DNA of 41,516 nt. Origin: Nonomuraea guangzhouensis. GTDB taxonomy: Bacteria > Actinomycetota > Actinomycetes > Streptosporangiales > Streptosporangiaceae. Below the pieces are notes generated by a model that saw only the letters and a program-made list of their open reading frames with translations, searched no databases and had not been told where the DNA came from. The DNA lies in NCBI RefSeq assembly GCF_019396345.1, contig NZ_JAHKRM010000058.1:1-41516 (forward strand), given 5' to 3'. This document shows, piece after piece, positions 15,087-22,207 of this stretch (its first letter is position 1; every line of letters begins with the position of its first letter). A program made the position numbers and the translations under genes.

Positions 15087-17939
15087 ATGGCAACCGGCGT
15101 CACAGCCCTGAGTCAGGGCGGCGATCAGATCGCCGATCGCCTGAAGGCTGTCCAGGATCTCTGTGACCGGGGTGAGCCGTTCGACGCGGTCATGCGGGCC
15201 GTGGGATCGGGCGGCCACGACTCGGCGTTCGACGCCGAGGTGCTCAGTGGGCCGCTGGGTGCCCGGATGGACCTGGCGGTCAAGCGTGGCGCGGCCCGCA
15301 GGCGCGAGCTCGTCACCTTGCTGCGCCCCTACCTGGCGGCCGTGGACGCGGGGGTCAAGCGTGACCTGCCCGTCGCCCGGCGCCTGATCTGTCACCTCAT
15401 CGAGCACCGTCCGGACGACGAGCTGATCGACGGCGACACGCTCACCAAGGTCGTGGCGGCGGCGGCCGAGCCGTCCAAGCGGATCCGCCAGGGTCTGCGC
15501 TGGTACGCCGACCTGCCGTTCCGTGACGAGCTCCCGGCCGGCCTCTACCGGCTGCGGCGCGCCGACATGGTGCCCGTGACCCATATCGACGACATCGTGT
15601 GGGTCAACGGCAAGCTGCGCGTCACCGGCTTCGCCTATCTGGCGGGCCTGTCCGTCCGCAGCCGCCGGTTCAACTGGGCGACCGTGGTGCTGCGCGGGCC
15701 GCGCTGGCTGCCTCCGGTGCGCATGCGCACCCGCCGGGTGCTGGCCCCCGAGGCCACGCACGGCGCGCGCGAGCCGGGCTGCAACTATGACTGGTCCGGG
15801 TTCACCGCCGAGCTCAGCCCGTGGTCCCTGCGCTGGCGCGGAGCCGTGCGCGACGTCGTGCACGCCGTACGCAGGCGGCTGCGCCACCGGCCCGCCGTGC
15901 ACGACACCACGACGTGGCGGGCCGAGATCGTCTTCTACAGCCGTGGCGCGCGGGCCACCGGTCTGCTGCGCGGCGCGTCCCCCGGCCGCACCGAGCGTCC
16001 CGCCGGGCTCAAGCTTCAACCGGGCCTGTGGGTCAGACCGGTGTGGACCTCCGACCGGGCGCTCCAGGTCGTCCTCCAGCCCAACCGCGCCGAACTCTCC
16101 GGGGTCTCCGTCGAGGGCGAGCGCCTGGAGCTGAAGATCTTCCTGGCCGGCCGTACGGTGACCAAGGGTCATGCCCGGCTGGGCGGCCACCGCATGGCCG
16201 CCGAGTTCACGCCGGTCGCCGACGGCACCGAGGTGCTGGTCAGCCTGGCCGTGCCCGCCCTGCTGCAGGAGAAGGACGGGCGGCGGCTCTGGGTCGAGCC
16301 GAAGGGCGACCCCGCCGCGTCCGTCATGCTCGCCGACCTGGTGGAGACCAGGGCGCCCTCCGGAGACCGCGAGATCACCGTGCTGGGCGACCGGCGCGAC
16401 CGCGTGCTCGTCTCCGCGCACCGCATCCGCCCGGTGATCACCTCGGCGGTGTGGGAGGGGACCGCGCTGGTGCTGCGCGGCGACTACCCCGACGCCGCCG
16501 GGCCGCGCGTGCTGACGCTGCGCCACCGGTCCGGGCTGTCCTACCACGTGCCGATGGTCCGTACGGGCGATCAGTTCTCCGTACGCCTCGAGCCCGCGTC
16601 GATGGACCGCTTCGGCGACGTCGTGCCGCTGGCGTCCGGCACCTGGAACATGTCCGTCCGGCACCCGTCGGGGGAGATCGTCCCCCTGCGCATGGACCAC
16701 GCGGCGCTGCCCGGCCTCGACGAGACGCCGCGCGCGACCGAGGGGCGGTCCTTCCGGATGCTCTCGACGCGTTTCGACGTGCCGGTGGTGGCGGTCGAAG
16801 AGGAGCGGCCGGCCGACGAGAAGGGCGTCGCGGGCACCCACGTGCTGCGGCGGGTCTTCTACCCGGCGCAACGCACCGAGCCGCTGACCGACGCGACCGT
16901 CTACGTGGTCAACGACGGCCGGCTCTACGCCGACAGCGTCCGGGCCATCTATGAGGAGCGGGTGCGGCGGGGCGACGACCGCGAGCACATCTGGATCGTC
17001 AAGGACGGCGCGTTCACCCCGCCTCCGGGCACGACCTCGGTGCGGGCCGGCAGCCGTGAGCACCACGCTGCGCTCGCCCGGTCCCGATTTATCGTGACAA
17101 ATGCGTTTTTGCCGGTCTGGTTCCGCTCCCGCGAGGACCAGGTCGTCCTGCAGACCTGGAACGGCACCCCGGTCAAGCGCATCGGCAACGACCAGCCCCA
17201 CATGACCCGCGACCCCCGGCCGCCGATCTGGCACCGGCAGGCGGCCGAGGTACGCGGCTGGGACGTGCTGCTGTCCCAGTCTCCGTGGGCCACACCGGTG
17301 CTGCGGCGGGCGTTCGGCTACCAGGGCGAGATCCTGGAGAGCGGGCTGCCGCGCAACGACGTGCTCAGCTCGCCGGACCGGGACTCGCTGGCGGCCGCGG
17401 TGCGGGCGCGGCTGGGCCTGGTCGAGGGCAAGCGCGTGGTGCTGTACGCACCGACGTGGCGTGACTATGACCGCAAGAACGCCATGGTCAAACTGGACCT
17501 GGCCAAGGCCCGCGAGGCACTGGGCGCGGACCACGAGCTGTTGGTCAGAGCCCACCCCATGCAAGCCATGCCCGCCGTCCCCGAGATCGCCCACGACGTC
17601 ACGACTTATCCCGACATAGCGGATTTGCTGCTCGTGGCGGACGTGCTGGTCACGGACTACTCCTCGGTCATGTTCGACTTCGCGGCCACCGGTCGGCCCA
17701 TGGTCTTCTACGGCTACGACCTGGCGAAATACTCGACGAAGCGGGGCCTGTACATCGACCTTCCGGAGCAGGCGCCGGGTCCGGTGCTGTCGACGTCGGC
17801 TGAGGTGATCGACGCACTACGCTCGATCGACTCGGTGGCAGCGGCCCACCAGGACCGCTACGACGCCTTCCGCGCCACCTTCGCCCCCAGGGACGACGGC
17901 AAGGCCACGGCCCGAGTCGTAGACCGCCTGTTCTCCTGA
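15087..17939 (+). CDS. CDP-glycerol glycerophosphotransferase family protein (teichoic-acid polymerase-like)
   Basis: A 950-residue protein. The C-terminal ~370 residues are the TagB/TagF-type glycerophosphotransferase domain (GT-B fold): VYVVNDGRLYADSVRAIYEE, VVLQTWNGTPVKRIG, ESGLPRNDVL, VVLYAPTWRDYD, VRAHPMQAMP, and VLVTDYSSVMFDFA, the nucleotide-binding TDYSS motif. The first ~570 residues contain no transferase motif and look like helical then beta-rich domains, unlike B. subtilis TagF. The predicted role is adding or polymerising polyol-phosphate units of a wall teichoic-acid-like glycopolymer at the inner membrane face. The ATG at 15087 was chosen; the ribosome-binding site is poor. A sugar-alcohol-phosphate enzyme lies downstream at 18497-19549. 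Confidence 0.85.
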   Translation: MATGVTALSQGGDQIADRLKAVQDLCDRGEPFDAVMRAVGSGGHDSAFDAEVLSGPLGARMDLAVKRGAARRRELVTLLRPYLAAVDAGVKRDLPVARRLICHLIEHRPDDELIDGDTLTKVVAAAAEPSKRIRQGLRWYADLPFRDELPAGLYRLRRADMVPVTHIDDIVWVNGKLRVTGFAYLAGLSVRSRRFNWATVVLRGPRWLPPVRMRTRRVLAPEATHGAREPGCNYDWSGFTAELSPWSLRWRGAVRDVVHAVRRRLRHRPAVHDTTTWRAEIVFYSRGARATGLLRGASPGRTERPAGLKLQPGLWVRPVWTSDRALQVVLQPNRAELSGVSVEGERLELKIFLAGRTVTKGHARLGGHRMAAEFTPVADGTEVLVSLAVPALLQEKDGRRLWVEPKGDPAASVMLADLVETRAPSGDREITVLGDRRDRVLVSAHRIRPVITSAVWEGTALVLRGDYPDAAGPRVLTLRHRSGLSYHVPMVRTGDQFSVRLEPASMDRFGDVVPLASGTWNMSVRHPSGEIVPLRMDHAALPGLDETPRATEGRSFRMLSTRFDVPVVAVEEERPADEKGVAGTHVLRRVFYPAQRTEPLTDATVYVVNDGRLYADSVRAIYEERVRRGDDREHIWIVKDGAFTPPPGTTSVRAGSREHHAALARSRFIVTNAFLPVWFRSREDQVVLQTWNGTPVKRIGNDQPHMTRDPRPPIWHRQAAEVRGWDVLLSQSPWATPVLRRAFGYQGEILESGLPRNDVLSSPDRDSLAAAVRARLGLVEGKRVVLYAPTWRDYDRKNAMVKLDLAKAREALGADHELLVRAHPMQAMPAVPEIAHDVTTYPDIADLLLVADVLVTDYSSVMFDFAATGRPMVFYGYDLAKYSTKRGLYIDLPEQAPGPVLSTSAEVIDALRSIDSVAAAHQDRYDAFRATFAPRDDGKATARVVDRLFS

Positions 17940-17948
17940 GGCTCTTCT

Positions 17949-17987
17949 CCTGAGGCTCCCAAGGCGCTTCGCCCTGGGGGCCTCAGG
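17949..17987 (+). terminator. Intrinsic terminator-like hairpin after the glycerophosphotransferase gene
   Basis: The arms CCTGAGGC (17949-17956) and GCCTCAGG (17980-17987) enclose a second CCC/GGG and AGGCG/CGCCCT stem. It lies 10 bp after the stop codon, with weak T content following. Confidence 0.6.
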
Positions 17988-18000
17988 CATTTCCGCCTTC

Positions 18001-18108
18001 AAAGGGCTTCGTAGGGGCGCTTCGCGCGATGGGCTCAGGCGCCGCTTCCGCCCGACCCCACCGCCAAAGGGCTTCGCAGGGGGCGCTTCGCGCGCCGGGC
18101 TCAGGCGC
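18001..18108. repeat. Direct repeat pair of ~42 bp in a non-coding stretch
   Basis: Two copies (18001-18042 and 18066-18108) share AAAGGGCTTCG, then AGGGG(G)CGCTTCGCGCG, then GGGCTCAGGCGC, with a few changes. The sequence is rich in short GC palindromes. The surrounding 17990-18290 holds no gene that I can support. Confidence 0.7.
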
Positions 18109-18227
18109 ATTCCCAGTCGGCGCCGGCGCCGACCCCGCGATGGTCCTCGCTCCGCTCGGGCGCCCTTCCGGACGCTTCGCCGCCTCCTTGGCGGACTACG
18201 AAAGGCGGCGGGGGACAGGAGAGGACC

Positions 18228-18287
18228 GTCGCGCTGACTCCGGAGGGCGGCGGGTGGGTGGGAGTGGATCGTCGCGCTGACTCCGGA
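18228..18287. repeat. 17-bp direct repeat
   Basis: GTCGCGCTGACTCCGGA occurs exactly at 18228-18244 and at 18271-18287, each followed by a similar GGCGG tract. It is non-coding and probably part of a degenerate intergenic repeat family. Confidence 0.65.
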
Positions 18288-18496
18288 AGGCGGTGGAGTC
18301 GGCCGCACCATCCGACGCAAAGCCTGACCGAATGTCCTTCATGCAGATCCTGATCGCCGCCGACTTCGCCGATCACTCCTCCATCATCAAGACGCGACGC
18401 CGAGCACGAAGATCGCCTGATGCTGTTAGCCTCACGGATTCGATCAGCTCATTTCGCTTTCGGACAGCAACATCCGGTCCGAGGACAAGGACAACC

Positions 18497-19549
18497 ATGC
18501 CGCTGTTGGCCCGTATGCTCTCCGCACCCCTGTTCATCGACGTCCGGGCCGGTGCGGTCGCCAGCGTCGGCACGCTGCTGACCGACCTGCAGATCGCGCG
18601 GCAGGGCAGGGTGGCCGTCGCCGTCGGTCCCAGCCAGGGTGACGGCATCTGCGAGGAGTTGCGGATCGATGGGGCCGAGGTCTTCCGCGTTCCGGACGGC
18701 AGCCTCGCCGCCGCCGTCGAGCTCGGACAGCAGTTGCGGGCCGGTCAGTTCGAGGCGATCGCGGGCATCGGCGGCGGCAAGACCATCGACGTGGCCAAGT
18801 TCGCCGCGCACATGGCGGGCATCCCGATGGTGGCGGTGACCACGAGCCTGGGCCACGACGGTATCGCCTCGCCGGTCAGCACGCTGCGGCACGAGTCGGG
18901 CACGGGCTCCTACGGCGTCGTGATGCCGGCGGCCGTCCTGGTGGATCTCGATCGCGTCCGGTCCGCCCCGGCGTCGTTGTCCACGGCCGGGATCGGCGAC
19001 GCGATCAGTGACCTGTCTGCGGTGGCCGACTGGGAACTGGCCGCTGCCGAGGTCGGCGAGCGCCTCGACGGGCTGGCGGTGGCGATGGCCAGATCGGCTG
19101 CGCTGGTGGTCCTGCACCAGCCGGGGCAGGCCCGGACCGACGAGTTCCTCACCGTGCTGGCCGAGGCGCTGATCCTTTCCGGGATGGCGATGGGAGTGGC
19201 CGGGTCGAGCCGGCCGGCCAGTGGTGGCGACCACGAGATCATGCATGCCGTCAACGAGCTCCACCCTGGCACGGCCAGCCACGGGGAGCTGGCCGGAGTC
19301 GGTGCTCTGTTCTGCACTTACCTGCGTCAGGACGAAGACAAGGTCGGGCTGATCTCCGCGTGTCTGGAACGGCACGGGCTGCCGCGCACTCCCGGCGATC
19401 TCGGCTTGTCAGACGCCGACTTCGCCAAGGCCGTGGCGTACGCGCCGCGGACCCGTCCGGGCAGGTACACCATTCTCGAGCACCTCGACCTGTCCGAGGC
19501 TCAGCTCGCCGATCACGTGGAGGCTTACGTCAAGGCCGTCGCGGGCTGA
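18497..19549 (+). CDS. sn-glycerol-1-phosphate dehydrogenase-like enzyme (iron/zinc alcohol dehydrogenase family)
   Basis: A 350-residue NAD(P)-dependent enzyme of the AraM/EgsA branch of the iron-containing dehydrogenase superfamily. It would reduce dihydroxyacetone phosphate to sn-glycerol-1-phosphate. Motifs are GIGGGKTIDVAKFAAH (nucleotide binding), TTSLGHDGIASP, STAGIGDAISDLSAV, RPASGGDHEIMHAV (metal His) and HGELAGVGALF (second metal His). The ATG at 18497 gives the family N-terminus; the frame is open further upstream but without a plausible start or ribosome-binding site. The neighbouring glycerophosphotransferase suggests a cell-wall polymer or lipid headgroup role. The stereochemistry of the product is inferred from the family. 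Confidence 0.82.
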   Translation: MPLLARMLSAPLFIDVRAGAVASVGTLLTDLQIARQGRVAVAVGPSQGDGICEELRIDGAEVFRVPDGSLAAAVELGQQLRAGQFEAIAGIGGGKTIDVAKFAAHMAGIPMVAVTTSLGHDGIASPVSTLRHESGTGSYGVVMPAAVLVDLDRVRSAPASLSTAGIGDAISDLSAVADWELAAAEVGERLDGLAVAMARSAALVVLHQPGQARTDEFLTVLAEALILSGMAMGVAGSSRPASGGDHEIMHAVNELHPGTASHGELAGVGALFCTYLRQDEDKVGLISACLERHGLPRTPGDLGLSDADFAKAVAYAPRTRPGRYTILEHLDLSEAQLADHVEAYVKAVAG

Positions 19550-19986
19550 AGGTCGATCTGGTACTTGATGAAGCCACGGTTCTCGGCCACCTTGTCGTAC
19601 AGGCGCCGGGCGGTGGTGTTCGACTCATGAGTGTTCCAGTACACGCGGCCGCACCCACGGTCCTTGGCCCAGTCGGTCACGGCCGCGATCAACGCGCGCG
19701 CCACGCCTTTGCCCCGTACGTCCTCAGCGGTGAACAGGTCCTGCAGGTAACAGACGTCGGTGTCGGGCGCCGACGTGCTGGGGTGGGGGAAGAAATGCGT
19801 GATGCCCACGAGCCGTCCGTCCAGCGTCGCTCCGAGGGCGTGTAGGCGCGTGTCCGCCTGGAACTCCTGCCAGGCCCTCTCGTACATCTCGTCCGGCTCG
19901 ACGCGCTGGTAGAAGTCGATGTAGGCGCGGAACAGGCCCTCCCAGGCGATCCGGTCGGATGGGAGGAGCTTGCGGATGTTGATCAT
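19525..19986 (-). CDS. GNAT family N-acetyltransferase
   Basis: A 153-residue acetyl-CoA-dependent acetyltransferase. The GNAT core is visible: INIRKLLPSDRIAWEGLF at the start, YLQDLFTAEDVRGKGVARALI (acetyl-CoA-binding V-R-G-K-G-V-A loop) at about residues 83-103, and NTHESNTTARRLYDKVAENRGFI at the end. The ATG at 19986 follows a strong AGGAGG. The 3' end overlaps the 3' end of the convergent dehydrogenase gene by 25 bp. The substrate cannot be predicted; small-molecule amine or protein N-acetylation are both possible. Confidence 0.9.
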   Translation of the reverse strand: MINIRKLLPSDRIAWEGLFRAYIDFYQRVEPDEMYERAWQEFQADTRLHALGATLDGRLVGITHFFPHPSTSAPDTDVCYLQDLFTAEDVRGKGVARALIAAVTDWAKDRGCGRVYWNTHESNTTARRLYDKVAENRGFIKYQIDLQPATALT

Positions 19987-20083
19987 GTTGCTCCTCCTGG
20001 GGCTGCTTCGCGTGGAAGCCACAGGTTAGGGACAAGTGGTCTGCTGCGATACGGCCACTCTTAGCGGAAAGCCAAGGGCCACT

Positions 20084-20318
20084 TCACACTGCGGCCAGTC
20101 CGGCGAGCAGGTCCTTGACCCCGTCGAACGCGATCGCGCCGCTGCGGGACCAGGCGATCAGCCCGTCACGGACTCGGGCGACCATGATGGAGAAGGCGAA
20201 CCGCTTTCCGGTGGGCAGGACGGTGCCGTGGAGCTGGTACTCGGCGATGACGATCTCCGGATCGGCCGTCTCGTAGATGTGCGCCTACCACGGAGTCGAA
20301 CTCGCCCGGCGTGCCGGC
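20084..20318 (-). pseudogene. Truncated, frameshifted SnoaL/NTF2-like gene remnant
   Basis: Reading the minus strand from 20281 to the TGA at 20084 gives about 65 residues. They look like the C-terminal half of a SnoaL-like/NTF2-fold protein: HIYETADPEIVIAEYQLHG, VLPTGKRFAFSIMVARVRDG, LIAWSRSGA, GVKDLLAGL. There is no start codon. A stop (TAG) lies just upstream in this frame, and the preceding residues (GEFDSVVGAH) continue in a neighbouring frame, so a single-nucleotide shift is implied near 20282. Further upstream the gene is cut off by the end of the oxidoreductase gene at 20319. It is probably non-functional. Confidence 0.6.
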
Positions 20319-21290
20319 CTAGTTTGAATGCCCGATGCTGAGCACGACATTTCCAGTTTTCTGGCCTGTCTCGACGTACCGGTAAGCCTCGACGATCTCG
20401 TCCAACGGATACTGTCTGTCGATGACCGGCGTGAACTGTCCGGACTCGATCAGTTCCTTGAAATACCGCGCCATCGCCGGGTCGGGCTTCGGGATGGGAA
20501 ACCTGACCTTCTTGCCGCCGAGCAGCGGAGTCGTGAGTGCCAAGATCGGATTTTGCCACAGGGGACCCAGGTCCGACGCGAGATATATCCCGCGCGGTTT
20601 CAGCAGTCGCCTGCATCGGCCGAACGAACTCTTGCCGACGGCGTCGATGACGCAGTCGTATTTCTGCTCGTCCTTCGTGAAGTCCTCGGCCGTGTAGTCG
20701 ACGACCTTGTCGACACCCAGACCCCTGATCAACTCAACGCTCTTCGTGTCGCAGACCGCGGTCACGCCGGCGCCAAGGCTTTTCAGGAGTTGTACCGCCG
20801 CCGAGCCGATGGCCCCGGACGCGCCGTAGACGAGGACGTCCTGCCCGCTCCGGATCTGCGCCGTTCTGATGATCGTGAGGGCATAGTGCGAACCCTCGGT
20901 ACTGGGCGCGGCCTCCTCGTAGGTCAGGTCCGCCGGCATGAGCGCGAGTGTGCCGTCCTGGGGAATCGACAGGTATTCGGCGTGGGCCCCGAACCCGACA
21001 TCGTTGTATCCGAACACCCTGTCCCCGACCTTGAAGGACGTGACGCCGCGGCCTATCGCCTCGACTTCTCCAGCAAACTCATTCCCGAGGATCGTCACCC
21101 TTGGCCTGACCAGCCCGGTGAAAAGTCGCAAGAAGAAGGGCTTGGCCGCCCGTAACCCGCAGTCCGTACGATTAACCGTCGCTGCGTGGACCTTGACGAG
21201 CAGTTCGTTGTCCTTGGCTGTCGGCCGCTCTACTTCCGAGACGCGAACCACTTCCGGCGGGCCATATCTGGTGCGGACTGCGGCCTTCAT
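20319..21290 (-). CDS. MDR-family NAD(P)H quinone oxidoreductase / zinc-type alcohol dehydrogenase-like protein
   Basis: A 323-residue medium-chain dehydrogenase/reductase of the quinone-oxidoreductase type. The N-terminal GroES-like domain (MKAAVRTRYGPPEVVRVSEV, TVNRTDCGLRAAKP, GNEFAGEVEAIG, KVGDRVFGYND) is followed by the Rossmann domain with VLVYGASGAIGSAAVQLLKSLGA, near residues 147-169. Structural zinc cysteines are not seen. It probably reduces quinones or alpha,beta-unsaturated carbonyls with NADPH. Its codons are less GC-biased than the neighbours' (for example AAATAC, ATATAT), which may indicate recent acquisition along with the adjacent remnant. The start ATG is at 21290. Confidence 0.87.
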   Translation of the reverse strand: MKAAVRTRYGPPEVVRVSEVERPTAKDNELLVKVHAATVNRTDCGLRAAKPFFLRLFTGLVRPRVTILGNEFAGEVEAIGRGVTSFKVGDRVFGYNDVGFGAHAEYLSIPQDGTLALMPADLTYEEAAPSTEGSHYALTIIRTAQIRSGQDVLVYGASGAIGSAAVQLLKSLGAGVTAVCDTKSVELIRGLGVDKVVDYTAEDFTKDEQKYDCVIDAVGKSSFGRCRRLLKPRGIYLASDLGPLWQNPILALTTPLLGGKKVRFPIPKPDPAMARYFKELIESGQFTPVIDRQYPLDEIVEAYRYVETGQKTGNVVLSIGHSN

Positions 21291-21356
21291 AGCTGAATTG
21301 TAGCCAACGTGCAGGAAATCCGATCAAGTCCCGAACTCGCTATTCGACCGCGAAAC

Positions 21357-22019
21357 TCACTTGCGCAGTTCGATCTCCAGCGACATGGGTTCCTCGTGGA
21401 TGTCGAACGTTCTGAAGTCCGTGTGGGAGATGATGGCCGTGAACTGCCTCTTGTCGTACGCCCGTCTGGGCAGGACCGAGCGCAGGATGTACCGGGTGAT
21501 CGCCCGGTTCACCGGGTCGAGGCGCATGCGGGCGACGTCCGCGTCGACCGCCTCCTTGGACAGGTCGCGGCGCAGGTCGTTGATGTAGGCGCGGCCTCCG
21601 GGCCGGAGGACGCGGTGCATTTCCCGTAAGGCGCCGACCGGGTCGGAGAAGTTCTTGAAGGCGGCGCAGCAGACGATGAAGTCGAAGCTCGCGTCCTCGA
21701 ACGGCATGGCCGAGACGTTTCCGTGGCGGAAGTCGACCTGGACGCCCGCCTCCGCCGCCTTCCGCCGGGCGATCTGGACGAAGGACGTGCTGACGTCGAG
21801 GCCGGTGACCGTGTAGTCGCCGGTTCTGGCCAGTTCGATGGCGAGGTAGCCGGGGCCGGGGGCCACCTCCAGGAGGTCGGCGCCGGCCGGGGCACGGGCC
21901 ACCACGGCTCGGGTCTGTTCGGCGAACCTCGACAGGTCCTTGCCAGTGTTGTTCGCGTACCAGCGGGCGATCGTTCCCTCCATGCCGATGCCCTTGTAGC
22001 CCTTGTCGGTTCGCGTCAT
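21357..22019 (-). CDS. Class I SAM-dependent methyltransferase
   Basis: A 220-residue UbiE-like methyltransferase. The SAM-binding motif I is LLEVAPGPGYLAIELA, near residue 49, followed by the acidic loop VTGLDVS, motif II/III region NVSAMPFEDASFDFIVCCAAF and RVLRPGGRAYINDL. The C-terminal part (VNRAITRYILRSVLPRRAYDKRQF) probably forms the substrate lid. The ATG at 22019 follows GGGAGAGG. Two AT-rich direct repeats directly upstream look like operators. The substrate is unknown; small molecules are typical. Confidence 0.88.
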   Translation of the reverse strand: MTRTDKGYKGIGMEGTIARWYANNTGKDLSRFAEQTRAVVARAPAGADLLEVAPGPGYLAIELARTGDYTVTGLDVSTSFVQIARRKAAEAGVQVDFRHGNVSAMPFEDASFDFIVCCAAFKNFSDPVGALREMHRVLRPGGRAYINDLRRDLSKEAVDADVARMRLDPVNRAITRYILRSVLPRRAYDKRQFTAIISHTDFRTFDIHEEPMSLEIELRK

Positions 22020-22046
22020 GACCTCTCCCAGGAGTCGGTGCCTACT

Positions 22047-22089
22047 AAGTCACGATATATCGCATTAGCTCCAAGTCAAGATATGTCGC
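22047..22089. promoter_or_regulatory. Pair of operator-like direct repeats upstream of the methyltransferase gene
   Basis: AAGTCACGATATATCGC (22047-22063) and AAGTCAAGATATGTCGC (22073-22089) differ at two positions and start 26 bp apart. The first contains the perfect palindrome CGATATATCG. AT-rich cores of this type are typical of PadR-like regulators, but no regulator gene is adjacent. Confidence 0.55.
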
Positions 22090-22207
22090 GAGATTGCACG
22101 ATGGCGGGGCTGCGGCGTGTCGGCGGGTGGCGCGACTTTTACCCCGGTAGCGTTGGCCGATCGCGTGGTAGAGAGGTCAACTCGGCACGATCTACCCCTG
22201 TGGTCTG

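Noticed and set aside
15081..17594. An 837-residue open frame antisense to the glycerophosphotransferase gene.
   Set aside because: No motif or ribosome-binding site, and the plus-strand gene has clear family motifs over the same span.
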